DNA of 64,000 bases from Hyphomicrobiales bacterium (GTDB lineage: Bacteria > Pseudomonadota > Alphaproteobacteria > Rhizobiales > Beijerinckiaceae), in assembly GCA_900470775.1 (NCBI GenBank), contig UCBZ01000006.1:124001-188000 (forward strand), read 5' to 3'. The notes beneath the pieces were generated by a model. That model saw only the letters and a list, made by a program, of their open reading frames with translations. It ran no database searches and was not told the DNA's origin. Position 1 is the first letter of the stretch. Each line of letters starts with the position of its first letter. This document shows, piece by piece, positions 55,223 through 64,000 of this stretch. Position numbers and translations under genes: made by a program.

Positions 55223-56023
55223 TTACATCCCCTGCAGGATCGCCATCGTCGCGGCGATCGCTTGCGCGCGTGCATCGGCCTGCGTGCCGAGCGTCACCAA
55301 CCCGTCCGCACGTTCCGAATAGCCTGCCTTGCGTTCGCGCAGAGGCAGGTTGGGATGGTCGAAGCCGTGATAGGCCTCGGGGTAGCCGACAAACTGTGCG
55401 CTGCCCTTGCTGGCGAGCCGCTGGCAAGGCGCAGCCGGAGTCCAGTCATCGGCCAACCCGTGCAAGATCGTCGTCGGGGCACGCGCAATCCAGCCGCGCT
55501 TGAGGAGGAGGCGGCAGGCTGGGTAGAACGCGATGACCGCGCGAAACCCGCCCGCACCCGCTGCGGCGGTCTCTCCAGCGACCTCGAGCGCAGTCGATCC
55601 TCCGTTGGACCAACCGATGAGCCCGACGCGTTCGGATGCGATGAAAGGTTGTTGCGCCAGCCAGTCGCGCGCGCCGAACGCATCCTGCGCCCGGTCGGCA
55701 GGCATCAGGCTGCGAATTCGGTCATTGCAGAGGGCTGATACGCCACGAGGGCGAAAGCTGTCGGGCAGCAGCACGGCATATCCTGCGCCGACAAGCCGTG
55801 CGGTCCAGTCGGTTTCGCGAGCGCTCAACTGGCCGGAACCGGTCCACAACCCGGCGCAGCCATGCAGCATTATGACCGCGGGGAAGGGCCCCAGCCCCTC
55901 GGGCCTGGAGAGCCAGCCCGAGAGCATGGTCCCGTCACGCGAGGAAAAGGCAACCTGTTCCAGCGCCTGCGCAGGCGCCGCGATGCCGAGGACCAGGGCG
56001 ACGAGGCTACGAAGGAGCCGCAT
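55223..56023 (-). CDS. Dienelactone hydrolase family protein, exported (paralog)
   Basis: This is a 266-aa alpha/beta hydrolase with a signal peptide (LRSLVALVLGIAAPAQA). Its layout equals that of the protein at 2277-3122: IMLHGCAGLW, QLSARETDWTARL, nucleophile GWSNGGS, acid region LADDWTPAAPC and His in YHGFDHP. The substrate is unknown. It converges with the L,D-transpeptidase, with only six bases between the stops. Confidence 0.87.
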   Translation of the reverse strand: MRLLRSLVALVLGIAAPAQALEQVAFSSRDGTMLSGWLSRPEGLGPFPAVIMLHGCAGLWTGSGQLSARETDWTARLVGAGYAVLLPDSFRPRGVSALCNDRIRSLMPADRAQDAFGARDWLAQQPFIASERVGLIGWSNGGSTALEVAGETAAAGAGGFRAVIAFYPACRLLLKRGWIARAPTTILHGLADDWTPAAPCQRLASKGSAQFVGYPEAYHGFDHPNLPLRERKAGYSERADGLVTLGTQADARAQAIAATMAILQGM

Positions 56024-56046
56024 GACAGGATCCGTTTCGATTTAGA

Positions 56047-56090
56047 GCATTTTCGAGCGAAGTGGATACCGGTTCGCGTGAAGAAAATGC
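56047..56090. repeat. REP-like nested dyad (family 3)
   Basis: GCATTTTC (56047-56054) and GAAAATGC (56083-56090) are exact inverted arms, and within them GCGAA (56057-56061) and TTCGC (56073-56077) pair around a GTGGATACCGG centre. I recognise this 44-base form as a common small dispersed element of Rhizobiales genomes. It lies upstream of the hydrolase gene. Confidence 0.75.
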
Positions 56091-56159
56091 GATAAGACAA
56101 TAGCTTGGAGAATTTTCGTGATTTAGAGAAGCGCGGAAATGCTCAGTTGCGCCAGAAAC

Positions 56160-56195
56160 GTCAACGCCGCGATCCCGGGAGATCGCGGCGTTGAC
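56160..56195 (-). terminator. Candidate terminator of the F0 ATP synthase operon
   Basis: GTCAACGCCGCGATC (56160-56174) and GATCGCGGCGTTGAC (56181-56195) form a perfect 15-bp stem with a six-base loop. It starts 23 bases after the atpF stop. On the minus strand only GTTTCT follows, so the T run is poor but the stem is very strong. Confidence 0.7.
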
Positions 56196-56217
56196 ATGAA
56201 TATCGGTGCGGCAGGCT

Positions 56218-56694
56218 TCAGTTCAGCTTCGCCTTGACCTCGCTCAAGCCAGCGGCGAACAGCGCCTCGCCGGTCTTGCCGCCCACCTGGGCGCGGATGA
56301 TGACCTCGGCGGCCTTGGTCGCAGCCTCGGCGGCGGCGGCGCGGACTTCGGCTTCGGCCTGGCTTTCGGCCAGCGCAATCTTGTCTTCCGCCGATTTGGT
56401 CCGGCGGGTGACGAAATCGTTCAGCTTGGCTTCCGCCTCGGCAGCGAGGCGCTTGGCCTCTTCATTCGCGGCGGCGATGATCGAGGCGGCCTCGGATTCG
56501 GCAGCCTTCCGCTTGGCCTCGTATTCTGCCAGCAGCTTCTCAGCCTCGACGCGCAGGCGGCGCGCCTCGGCGAGCTCCTGCGCGACCTTCTCGCCGCGCG
56601 AATCAAGCGCGGTGACGATGGCCTTGGGCACGCCGAAATAGGCGAGGATGCCGATGAAGATGAAGAAGGCGACGCCGACCCAGAACGTATCCAT
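56218..56694 (-). CDS. atpF: F0F1 ATP synthase subunit b
   Basis: This is a 158-aa stator subunit. One TM helix (FWVGVAFFIFIGILAYFGVP) is followed by a long Ala/Glu/Lys-rich coiled coil. It lies directly after the b' gene. The start MDTFWVG is standard for alphaproteobacterial b subunits. Confidence 0.95.
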   Translation of the reverse strand: MDTFWVGVAFFIFIGILAYFGVPKAIVTALDSRGEKVAQELAEARRLRVEAEKLLAEYEAKRKAAESEAASIIAAANEEAKRLAAEAEAKLNDFVTRRTKSAEDKIALAESQAEAEVRAAAAEAATKAAEVIIRAQVGGKTGEALFAAGLSEVKAKLN

Positions 56695-56705
56695 TGATAT
56701 TCTCC

Positions 56706-57323
56706 TCAGCCGCGCGCCAGAACCTGATCGACCGCCTCGGACGCCTCGCTGGCGCTCGGGGCCTGGCCGGTCAGCTTGGTGACGATCGCGATAGCGACCT
56801 CGCTGCCGAGACCGCGCACATTGCTCATCGCGCTGGTTTTGGTGGTGGCAATCGTCGCCTCCGCCTTGGTCAACTTCGCCGAAAGCTCGGCCTCGACGGC
56901 ATGGCGCCGCTCGTCCGACGCCTTGGCGCCGGCATCGCGTGACGCCTGGGCGATGGCCTGCGCGTTCTTGCGGGCCTCGGTCAGGGCGCTCTCATAGGCC
57001 TGGGCGGTCTCTTCCGCCTTGGCCTGCATCTGGGCGGCATTGTCGAGATCGCGCGAGATCGTCGTGGCGCGCTCCTCGAGGATCGCTCCGACGCGGGGCA
57101 GGGCGATCGTCGACATCAGCCAGTAGAGCGCGCCGAATGTGATGGCGAGCCAGAACAGCTGACCCGAGAAGGTCGCGACGTCGAAGGGCGGGAAGGCGGC
57201 CTTTTCGCCGCTCAGCGGCGGCGTCGCGGCAGCAGCCGCTCCTGCCAGCAGCGTGGCGGACAGCACTGATGCGACGAGGCCGGCCCATCCGTGCCTGACG
57301 AACCGTGAAGATCGAACCGGCAT
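56706..57323 (-). CDS. F0F1 ATP synthase subunit b'
   Basis: This is the second b-type stator subunit of 205 aa, typical of Alphaproteobacteria and photosynthetic bacteria. An amino-terminal extension (with hydrophobic SVLSATLLAGAAAAAT) precedes the true TM helix (QLFWLAITFGALYWLM) and the coiled coil. The ATG at 57323 (MPVRSSRFVR) is chosen over the long open frame upstream. Together with atpF it forms the b-b' dimer. Confidence 0.93.
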   Translation of the reverse strand: MPVRSSRFVRHGWAGLVASVLSATLLAGAAAAATPPLSGEKAAFPPFDVATFSGQLFWLAITFGALYWLMSTIALPRVGAILEERATTISRDLDNAAQMQAKAEETAQAYESALTEARKNAQAIAQASRDAGAKASDERRHAVEAELSAKLTKAEATIATTKTSAMSNVRGLGSEVAIAIVTKLTGQAPSASEASEAVDQVLARG

Positions 57324-57411
57324 GGGCTGCCTTTCAGCGGAAGGAACAGAAAGCCGCGCCCGAACCCTCGAGGGGCGATCGGGCGCGACGGGAAGCAGGT
57401 GGTCTGGAGTG

Positions 57412-57639
57412 TCAGACCACGAAGAGCAGGACGAGCGCGACGACGAAGGCGAAGATGCCCAGGCCTTCGGCGAGCGCCGCGCCGATGAAGGCGCGCGGGA
57501 ACTGGCCGTCGGCAGCCGACGGGTTGCGCAGCGCGCCCGAGAGGAAGTTGCCGAAGATGGTGCCGACGCCGATGGCGGCGAGGCCCATGCCGAGCGAGGC
57601 GAGGCCAGCGCCGATGTACTTGGCTGCAACGGGATCCAT
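57412..57639 (-). CDS. atpE: F0F1 ATP synthase subunit c
   Basis: This is a 75-aa ring subunit with two helices. The loop RNPSAADGQ is conserved, and the proton-carrying carboxylate is Glu 58 in [13 protein letters not shown]. It is the proton rotor of F0 in the inner membrane. Confidence 0.98.
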   Translation of the reverse strand: MDPVAAKYIGAGLASLGMGLAAIGVGTIFGNFLSGALRNPSAADGQFPRAFIGAALAEGLGIFAFVVALVLLFVV

Positions 57640-57702
57640 GGTCTTTCTCCAGTGTGAAAAGGCTAAGAGGCGGGTTGGATGGTCTCGCGAACTCTGCCTG
57701 GC

Positions 57703-58464
57703 TCAGTGGCCGGGGTGCAGAGCGTCGTTGAGATAGACGCAGGTCAGGATCGCGAAGACATAGGCCTGCAGGAATGCGACGAGGAATTCGAGAGCGGTCA
57801 GCGCGACCGCCAGCAGCAGCGGCAGCGGCGCGATGATGGTCGCAGCGCCACCGGCGGCGAGCAGGGCGACCACGAAGCCGCCGAAGACCTTGAGCGCGAT
57901 ATGGCCGGCCAGCATGTTGCCGAACAGGCGAAGCGACAGCGAGATCGGCCGCGAGACGAAGGACACCGCCTCGATCAGCACCATGAAGGGCAGGAGCCAG
58001 CCCGGCACGCCTGACGGGACGAACAGGCCGAAGAAATGGCTGCCATGCTTGACGATGCCGTAGACCAGCACAGTGCCGATCACCAGGAAAGCGAAGGCGG
58101 CGGTGACGATGATGTGGCTCGTCACGGTGAAGGAGCCCGGGATCATGCCCAGCATGTTGCCGGCCAGCACGAACATGAACAGCGAGAAGACGAGCGGGAA
58201 GAACGTCATGCCTTCCTTGCCCATCACGCCGGTGACGGTCGAGGCGACGAATTCGTAGATCATCTCGGCGAGCGACTGCAGCCGGCCGGGAACGACCGAA
58301 CGCTGGCTCGAACCGTAGATCATGATTGCCGAGACGACGGCGACGACGCAGACCATGAGCAGCGACGCGTTGGTGAAGGACAGGTCGAGGCCGAACGGCC
58401 GCAAGCCGACGATCGGCTTGATCTCGAATTGGTGGATCGGATCGATTCCGCCGCCAGCCGCCAT
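57703..58464 (-). CDS. atpB: F0F1 ATP synthase subunit a
   Basis: This is a 253-aa membrane subunit holding the proton half-channels. The essential Arg is in [17 protein letters not shown], with a late [20 protein letters not shown]. It starts [15 protein letters not shown] and lies about 45 bases after atpI. Confidence 0.97.
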   Translation of the reverse strand: MAAGGGIDPIHQFEIKPIVGLRPFGLDLSFTNASLLMVCVVAVVSAIMIYGSSQRSVVPGRLQSLAEMIYEFVASTVTGVMGKEGMTFFPLVFSLFMFVLAGNMLGMIPGSFTVTSHIIVTAAFAFLVIGTVLVYGIVKHGSHFFGLFVPSGVPGWLLPFMVLIEAVSFVSRPISLSLRLFGNMLAGHIALKVFGGFVVALLAAGGAATIIAPLPLLLAVALTALEFLVAFLQAYVFAILTCVYLNDALHPGH

Positions 58465-58510
58465 GTCTCTCCAGCCCCTTGTCGTGCGGCCACCTGGCCG
58501 CCAGCCTCGG

Positions 58511-58861
58511 TCAGTCCTTCGGCGCGCTGCCCTTCGACCCGGAGGTCGGACGCGAACCGAGCCGATAGACGGAACGCAGCCCAGCCATGGCGCCGATCAC
58601 CAGGAAGATGATCAGCAGGAACGGAGACGTTCCAAGCCACCGGTCTGCGAGGATCCCGATCAGGGCGCCTGCGATGATGCCGCCTGCGAGATCCGTCGCG
58701 GCGCGAAAGCCTGAAGACATGGCACCTGCAAGGGCCCCGTCCGGTCCAGCCTGGCTCGCGCCCGGCTTTTCGTTCTTGTCGGCCTGCCCGAGGGCAGTCT
58801 TCAAAGAACCCAGTCTTGCGCGCAACTCCGAGTCTGAAGCGTTTTTGTCGGGTTCGGACAT
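58511..58861 (-). CDS. atpI: AtpZ/AtpI family protein
   Basis: This is a 116-aa protein with a polar amino terminus and two TM helices ([35 protein letters not shown]). The AtpI/AtpZ family assists c-ring assembly or Mg and Ca import. It heads the F0 operon. The start MSEPDKNAS (58861) is the family beginning; the frame is open further upstream without similarity. Confidence 0.9.
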   Translation of the reverse strand: MSEPDKNASDSELRARLGSLKTALGQADKNEKPGASQAGPDGALAGAMSSGFRAATDLAGGIIAGALIGILADRWLGTSPFLLIIFLVIGAMAGLRSVYRLGSRPTSGSKGSAPKD

Positions 58862-58961
58862 GGCAGCAGCTCCTTGTACGATCGTGAAATGGCCACGATC
58901 CCCAAAAAAACCACACGATCCCTGTTCGAGCCCGCGCATCGAGCCGTCGTCAGCACGGCCT

Positions 58962-58990
58962 CCTTTATTGCCCGTCCCCGATGCTGTCAA
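58962..58990 (-). promoter_or_regulatory. Candidate promoter of the F0 ATP synthase operon
   Basis: On the minus strand TTGACA (58990-58985) is followed by a 17-base spacer and TAAAGG (58967-58962). The -35 is perfect and the -10 is partial. It would give a leader of about 95 bases before atpI. Confidence 0.5.
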
Positions 58991-59092
58991 GGCAGGGTAA
59001 TGTCACCTAACGCATTGGAATATCTATAAATTCGGGGCAAGTGCGACATTCTTGCCGCATTGCGAAGACGATTGTGGCGTTTTTTCAGCCGC

Positions 59093-62000
59093 TCAGACCG
59101 CTTCGCGGATGCGCTCGGCCGTCGCGAGATCGACCGAGACCATCTGGCTGACGCCGCGCTCGGCCATGGTCACCCCGAAAAGCCGGTCCATCCGCGCCAT
59201 GGTGATCGGGTTGTGGGTGATCAGGATGAAGCGGGTCTGGGTGTCGCGCGCCATCTCGTCGAGCAGGTCGCAATAGCGCTCGACATTGGCGTCGTCGAGC
59301 GGCGCATCGACCTCGTCGAGCACGCAGATCGGCGAGGGATTGGTCAGGAACACCGCGAAGATCAGCGCGGTCGCGGTCAGGGCCTGCTCGCCGCCCGAGA
59401 GCAGGGTCATCACCTGCGGCTTCTTGCCGGGCGGCCGGGCGAATATCTCGAGCCCGGCATCGAGTGGGTCCTCCGCATCGACCAACTTGAGTTCCGCCGT
59501 GCCGCCGCCGAACAGCACGGCAAACAGCCTCTGGAACTGCCCGTTGACGATCTCGAAGGCGGCCAGAAGCCGCTCGCGCCCCTCGCGGTTGAGCGCGCTG
59601 ATCGCCTGCCGCAACCGGCGGATCGCCTCGCTCAGATCGTCGCGCTCGCCCGTCAGCCCCTCGCGCTTGGCCTTGATCTCGATCAGTTCGTCCTCGGCCC
59701 GCAGATTGACCGCGCCAAGCCGCTCGCGCTCGGCCTTCAGCCCCGCCAGGCGCCGCTCGACCCCGTCCTGCTCCGGCGGGTCCTCGCCGGCCTTCAGCCC
59801 GGCCATCGCCTGTAAACCGTCGAGACGGGTCTCCAGACCATCCTCGATCTGCCGAGCCACATCCGCGACGCGCTGGCGCGCCGCCTCCAGCTTGGCCTCG
59901 GCGGCGGCCCGGATCTCGCGCGCGCCGGACAGGCCTTCCAGCGCTATGCGCGCCTGCCGATCAGCCTCGGCCAGCGCCGCCTCGCCGATGGCCAGCCGGT
60001 CGGCAGCCTCGCGCCTTTGCGTCTCCGCGCTCTCGATCTCGGCGACCAGCCGGCGCCGCTCGGTCAGGAAGGTGTCGGGGGCCTCCAGCAGCGCTGCTTG
60101 CTCCGCAGCGACCGTCTCGATTCGGCGCCGCGTTTCCTCGGCAGTCTGGCCGCCGGTCTCTGCGCGCTCGCGCCAGGCTTTGACGTCGGCGGCGATGGCG
60201 GCGCGGCGGCTCGCCCGCAGTTCCGCCTCGCGCGACAGGGTCTGCACCCGCGCCCGGGCATCCGAGGCTGCGATGCGCTGTTCGCCAAGTGCGACGCGCG
60301 CCTTCAGCAGCGTGCTCTCCAATTCGGCCGAGGGCGGCAGCGCCGCGACCGACCGCTCCTGCGTTGCAGCCTGCGCGGCAGCCTCCGCGATGGTCTGGCC
60401 GAGCCGGCCGATCGCCTCCGTCAGGGCCGAGCGCCGCGTCGCGACCTCGCCGGCCTTGCGTTCCGCCACCGCGAACTGCTCGCGCGCCTGGTCGAGCAGG
60501 CGCCGCGCCTGGCGGGCGGCATCGAGCGCCGTCGCCTCGGCCTGCGCGGCCACTTTCGCGTCCTGCATCGCCAGATCGAGCGCCTCGCGGGCGGCTTCGG
60601 CGGCTTCCTGCGCGCCTTGCGCCTCGCGTTCGAGATCGCCGAGCCGGTTCTTCTCGGCGAGCCGCCGGGCGGCGGGGGAGGGCGCCTCGGCCGCGCCGGT
60701 AAAACCGTCCCAGCGCCAGATGTCGCCCTCGCGCGAGACCAGCCGCTGCCCGGGCTTCAGGGCTTCGCGCAGGCGCGGGCCTTCGCCGCGCGCCACGACG
60801 CCGATCTGGGCGAGGCGACGTTTCAGCGCGTCGGGGCCGCGCACATGCGCGGCAAGCGGCTCGGCGCCCGCCGGCAGGGCCGGATCGTCCGCACCCGGCC
60901 CGGTATCGCGCCAATGGCTCGGTGCGGAGAGATCGGTGGCGGCATCGAGATCGTCGCCGAGCGCCGCCCCCAGCGCCACCTCGAAACCCTTGGCGACAGC
61001 GATCGAATCGAGGATCGCTGGCCAGCGCCCGCCGCTCGTCGGCGCCAGCAGCTTCTGCAGCGTCCGGATCTCGGTCTCCAGCCGCTGCGCCCGGCGGTCG
61101 GCCTCGGCCAGCGGCGCCCGCATCTGCGTCTCACGCTCGCGGGCAGTCGCCAATGCCGATCGTGCCGTGGCCGCAGTCGCATCGCTGTCGCGCATCGCGG
61201 TCTCGGCGCTGGCGACGGCATTGCGCAACCCTTCGAGCGGCACGGCGGCTGCGCTGGCATCGAGCGCTGCCTGGTCGCGCAGCAGGCGCTCGCGCTCCGA
61301 GGCCGCGCGGGTCTCGCGCTCCCTGGTCTCGCGCAGCGCCCGTTCCAGCGCTCCACGCCGGGCGCCGAGCTCGGACAAAGCGGCTTGCGCTGCGGTGTGG
61401 TCGGCCTCCGCCGTGGCGAGCGCTGCCTCCGCTTCGGCCAGCGCGGCGGCAGCCGTCTGGGCTCCGCTGGCCGCGCCCGCGCCATCGCGGGCGAGCGCCG
61501 CATCCTCGTCGGCCAGCCTTGTCAGGCTCTCAGTCGCGTCGCGCGCCACGCTCTCCTGCCGGGCAAGGTCGCCCTGCAATTCCGCCAGCCGCCGGCCGAG
61601 CTCCTCCGCCCGCTGCTTCGCGCGCCGATTCTCGGCTTCAAGCTCGTCGAGCCCGCGCTTGAGCCGCACCAGCCCCGCCGCTGCGGACGCCTCGCCTTCG
61701 CGCAGCGCCGGCAGCTCATGCGCCGCGATCGCCTGCCGTCTGGCCGCTTCGGCCTGGATGCCGGTCTGGTCGGCGACGCCGCGCAGCGCCGCCTCCAGCG
61801 CCCGCTCGGCATGGGCCTCCTGCGTCCGCGCCTCGTGATGCGCGATCAGCGCCAGCGTCGCCTCGGCCCGGCGGATGTCGGAAGCGAGGCTGCGATAGCG
61901 CGACGCCTGCCGCGCCTGGCGCTGCAGCGCCTCGATCTGCTGGTCGATCTCGCCCAGCACATCCTCCAGCCGCGTCAGGTTCTCTTCGGCGCCCTTCAGC

Positions 62001-62548
62001 CGCAATTCCGCCTCGTGACGGCGGCTGTGCAGCCCGGCGATGCCGGCGGCGTCTTCGAGAATGCGCCGGCGCGATTGCGGCTTGGCCGAGATGATCTCGG
62101 CGATCTGCCCCTGCCGCACCAGTGCCGGCGAGCGCGCCCCGGTCGCGGCGTCGGCGAAGAGCAGTTGCACGTCCCGCGCCCGCACCTCCTTGCCGTTGAC
62201 GCGATAGGTCGAGCCTTCCTCGCGCTCGATCCGGCGCGTGACCTCGAGCACATCGGTTTCGTTGAAGGCGGCGGGCGCCCTGCGGTCGGCATTGTCGAGC
62301 GTCAGCGCGACCTCGGCCATGTTGCGGCCGGGGCGCTCGTTCGAGCCGGCGAAGATGACGTCGTCCATCCCCGAGCCGCGCATGTTCTTGAACGAGCTTT
62401 CGCCCATCACCCAGCGCAGCGCTTCGACGAGATTGGACTTGCCGCAGCCATTGGGCCCGACGACGCCGGTCAGCCCCGGTTCGATCAGGAATTCCGTCGG
62501 CTCGACGAAGGTCTTGAAGCCGGTGAGTTTCAGGCGCGTCAGATGCAT
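59093..62548 (-). CDS. smc: Chromosome segregation protein SMC
   Basis: SMC is the condensin ATPase. The 1151-aa protein has the Walker A VGPNGCGKSNLVEAL (residues 30-44) and a first long coiled coil. The hinge region follows (ILDSIAVAKGFEVALGAALGDDLDA), then a second coiled coil. The carboxy-terminal signature LLSGGEQALTA (near 1048) and Walker B ICVLDEVDAPLDD complete the ATPase head. It is very Ala/Arg-rich, which opens long spurious frames on the other strand. DsbA and DUF721 genes lie upstream in the same direction. Confidence 0.97.
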   Translation of the reverse strand: MHLTRLKLTGFKTFVEPTEFLIEPGLTGVVGPNGCGKSNLVEALRWVMGESSFKNMRGSGMDDVIFAGSNERPGRNMAEVALTLDNADRRAPAAFNETDVLEVTRRIEREEGSTYRVNGKEVRARDVQLLFADAATGARSPALVRQGQIAEIISAKPQSRRRILEDAAGIAGLHSRRHEAELRLKGAEENLTRLEDVLGEIDQQIEALQRQARQASRYRSLASDIRRAEATLALIAHHEARTQEAHAERALEAALRGVADQTGIQAEAARRQAIAAHELPALREGEASAAAGLVRLKRGLDELEAENRRAKQRAEELGRRLAELQGDLARQESVARDATESLTRLADEDAALARDGAGAASGAQTAAAALAEAEAALATAEADHTAAQAALSELGARRGALERALRETRERETRAASERERLLRDQAALDASAAAVPLEGLRNAVASAETAMRDSDATAATARSALATARERETQMRAPLAEADRRAQRLETEIRTLQKLLAPTSGGRWPAILDSIAVAKGFEVALGAALGDDLDAATDLSAPSHWRDTGPGADDPALPAGAEPLAAHVRGPDALKRRLAQIGVVARGEGPRLREALKPGQRLVSREGDIWRWDGFTGAAEAPSPAARRLAEKNRLGDLEREAQGAQEAAEAAREALDLAMQDAKVAAQAEATALDAARQARRLLDQAREQFAVAERKAGEVATRRSALTEAIGRLGQTIAEAAAQAATQERSVAALPPSAELESTLLKARVALGEQRIAASDARARVQTLSREAELRASRRAAIAADVKAWRERAETGGQTAEETRRRIETVAAEQAALLEAPDTFLTERRRLVAEIESAETQRREAADRLAIGEAALAEADRQARIALEGLSGAREIRAAAEAKLEAARQRVADVARQIEDGLETRLDGLQAMAGLKAGEDPPEQDGVERRLAGLKAERERLGAVNLRAEDELIEIKAKREGLTGERDDLSEAIRRLRQAISALNREGRERLLAAFEIVNGQFQRLFAVLFGGGTAELKLVDAEDPLDAGLEIFARPPGKKPQVMTLLSGGEQALTATALIFAVFLTNPSPICVLDEVDAPLDDANVERYCDLLDEMARDTQTRFILITHNPITMARMDRLFGVTMAERGVSQMVSVDLATAERIREAV

Positions 62549-62580
62549 CGACGCGCCCGCTCTGTCTCATGCTCCGCGGT

Positions 62581-62680
62581 CGTCCCGGACGCAGCGAAGC
62601 GGAGATCCGGGATCCATTCCTGAGCGGTTCCGGAATGGATCCCGGATCGGCGCCGCATACGCGACTTGTCCGGGATGACG
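62581..62680. repeat. Nested palindromic intergenic repeat, family 1 copy C
   Basis: The inner arms at 62604-62620 (GATCCGGGATCCATTCC) and 62632-62648 (GGAATGGATCCCGGATC) form a perfect 17-bp stem. The outer arms, CGTCCCGGAC and GTCCGGGATGACG, are imperfect inverted repeats. The GGGATCC core is shared with copies A and B. It lies between smc and dsbA, upstream of the smc start. Confidence 0.88.
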
Positions 62681-62704
62681 GCGAGGGTGTTAAGACAGCC
62701 GCCC

Positions 62705-63325
62705 TCAGCCCGCGAGGAGCGGCTCCAGGATCTTGTCGAATTCGGCGATCGAGAGCGCACCTGAACGCTTCTGCCCGTTGATGAAGAAGGTCGGCGTCGA
62801 GTCGACGCCCGCCTTGGCTCCACGATCCTTCACGACTGTGACGGCGTCATAGATATCCTGCCTTTTCAAGCAGGCTTCAAACGAATCCTGTGTGAAACCG
62901 GCCTGCTTGACCATGGTCGAGAGCGCATCGACCGGCTTGTCGGTGAAGGCCCAGACCTTCTGCTGGGCGAAGAGCAGGTCGGTCATCGCGACGTATTTGT
63001 CGTTGCCGTTGCAGCGCGCCAGCATGAAGCCCGCCGTCGCCAGCGGGTCGAGCGGGAATTCGCGCAACGTGAAGCGCACCTTGCCCGTGTCGATGTACTT
63101 CGCCTTCAGGGCCGGCCAGGTGTCCTTGTGGAAGGCCGCGCAATGGCCGCAGGTCAGCGAGGCGTATTCGATGATCGTGACCTTGGCGCTCTCCGGGCCG
63201 AGCCAGACGTCGCCGAGCGGGCCGGGCGTGGCGAGATCGGCCTGGGCGTGGGCGGCGGGCGAACCCAGCATCGCGGCGGCCGCGAGCCCGGCTGTCCCCG
63301 TCAGAAGCTGTCGCCTGTTCGTCAT
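62705..63325 (-). CDS. DsbA family thiol:disulfide oxidoreductase with Tat-like signal
   Basis: This is a 206-aa periplasmic thioredoxin-fold protein. The redox motif is TCGHCAAFHKD with Cys 59 and Cys 62, and the cis-Pro loop is DSTPTFFING. The signal has twin Arg (NRRQLLTGTAGLAAAAML), suggesting Tat export. It may oxidise or isomerise envelope thiols. Its place between DUF721 and smc is common in Rhizobiales. Confidence 0.92.
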   Translation of the reverse strand: MTNRRQLLTGTAGLAAAAMLGSPAAHAQADLATPGPLGDVWLGPESAKVTIIEYASLTCGHCAAFHKDTWPALKAKYIDTGKVRFTLREFPLDPLATAGFMLARCNGNDKYVAMTDLLFAQQKVWAFTDKPVDALSTMVKQAGFTQDSFEACLKRQDIYDAVTVVKDRGAKAGVDSTPTFFINGQKRSGALSIAEFDKILEPLLAG

Positions 63326-63434
63326 GGTACTCGTCCCTGGAAGTGCAGATGGCTGAAAGTCGCAAATCGCTTGCCGGGACCATAGAGGCCGCAACGATTG
63401 TGGCAAGATCGTCACCGCCCGTTGTTGCGCCTGC

Positions 63435-63947
63435 TCACGAAGCCGTGTCGATGGCGCTGCGCTTCGTGCCCTGAACCACATGCTTCTGCGCGACATGGCG
63501 CCCGAGCCGCTCGAGTGAAGCCCGCAAGGCCGGGTCGGAAACGCCGGAGACCTGTTGCTCGACACGCGCCGCGATGGCGGGATCGAGCGGCTGCGGCGCG
63601 CGTTTCGGCAGGGCTGCCTCGACCGGCCCCTGCTTGAGCACGAGCTTGCCCACGGCCCGCCAGCCGAGATGGGTGTTGACCCGTTCCAGCACGATCGGCG
63701 CGAGCTGCTGCATTTCGAGCGCAAACGCACTCTCGACCCGCACCACCATCGTCGCGGGCTCGGCGGTCTCGCCCGGCGCCGGGCGCCGGCGCGGCCAGTC
63801 GATCTTCAGCGGCCGCGTGCGCAGGCTCAGCCGCTCGCCGACGATCTCCGGCCAGAGCGACACGATCGCCCGGCCAGCGAATCCCTGCGCCGCCAGCGCA
63901 GGCGCGAGCAGATCGTCGATCAGGTCTGCGAGGGGTTTCACGGCCAT
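63435..63947 (-). CDS. DUF721 domain-containing protein
   Basis: This is a 170-aa protein of the DUF721 family: LADLIDDLLAPALAAQGFAG, then SLWPEIVGERLSLRTRPLKI, LTV-like strand VVRVESAFALEMQQL and HLGWRAVGKLVLKQGPV. The family resembles DciA-type helicase loaders, but members of this form are not characterised. The start MAVKPLAD (63947) is preferred to one 18 bases upstream. Confidence 0.88.
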   Translation of the reverse strand: MAVKPLADLIDDLLAPALAAQGFAGRAIVSLWPEIVGERLSLRTRPLKIDWPRRRPAPGETAEPATMVVRVESAFALEMQQLAPIVLERVNTHLGWRAVGKLVLKQGPVEAALPKRAPQPLDPAIAARVEQQVSGVSDPALRASLERLGRHVAQKHVVQGTKRSAIDTAS

Positions 63948-64000
63948 GCGCCATTGTGGGCGCACCCCGATCCGCCCGCAAGCCTGCGGCCGGATCGGGT

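Noticed and set aside
59286..62623. Very long open frames (over 800 codons) on the plus strand opposite smc
   Set aside because: They are antisense to a clear SMC protein, are made of Arg/Ala/Ser/Pro-rich text with no domain, and follow from the GC-rich codon bias of smc.

Overview
The window reads as chromosomal core DNA of a high-GC alphaproteobacterium of the order Hyphomicrobiales (Rhizobiales), most like Bosea and its relatives. The evidence is gene content and order: a ctaC-ctaD-ctaB-coxF-ctaG-ctaE-DUF983-SURF1 oxidase cluster running into thrC and an M16 peptidase, an F0 operon with separate b and b' subunits, ispH-thrB-rnhA, smc-dsbA-DUF721, small order-specific families (DUF2093, DUF4170, DUF6101, DUF1127) and Rhizobiales-type intergenic palindromes. 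No sequence search was possible, so the genus is an inference. No tRNA, rRNA, CRISPR array, insertion sequence or prophage was recognised.

Layout. 0-10 kb: purD (cut by the left edge) diverges from xseA. A leftward envelope operon follows (CysQ-like phosphatase, DUF4170, DUF374 acyltransferase, waaA, lpxK), then DUF6101 and ubiA. 10-17 kb: rsmE, a YbdK-type carboxylate-amine ligase and gshA, then a DUF900 lipoprotein, a lone Flp pilin, and an LsrB/VtlR-like LysR regulator divergent from a DUF1127 protein with an inverted repeat between them. 17-25 kb: a chemoreceptor, a leftward antiporter-MATE-DUF937 operon, and a marR-GST operon with a perfect 20-bp palindrome at its promoter. 25-34 kb: ispH-thrB-rnhA-DUF1330, a flavin monooxygenase, a HisKA_2 kinase, an acetyltransferase, a 1-Cys peroxiredoxin, a DsbD-N protein, YqgE and a Fic/VbhA-type toxin-antitoxin pair.

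34-48 kb is one long leftward block: cytochrome aa3 oxidase subunits and assembly factors (ctaC through SURF1), then thrC, an M16 peptidase, an acetyltransferase and a membrane EAL protein with a degenerate GGDEF domain. 47.6-55 kb is rightward: an IalB-family protein and a lipoprotein, then a tandem glycine riboswitch in front of gcvT-gcvH-gcvPA-gcvPB, and an L,D-transpeptidase. 55-64 kb is leftward: a second dienelactone hydrolase, the F0 ATP synthase operon (atpI-B-E-b'-b), smc, a Tat-type DsbA and DUF721.

Most of the window is housekeeping: respiration, ATP synthesis, one-carbon metabolism, lipid A/Kdo, isoprenoid/quinone, glutathione and chromosome segregation. The accessory signals are the Fic cassette, several families of nested palindromic intergenic repeats (one inside the gcv operon), and a few regulatory palindromes. 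I did not find a clearly new multi-gene system. The points most worth following are the LysR/DUF1127 inverted repeat, the CuA-site Glu-to-Phe change in CtaC, the GGDTF/EAL protein, and the Fic antitoxin with an altered inhibitory motif.
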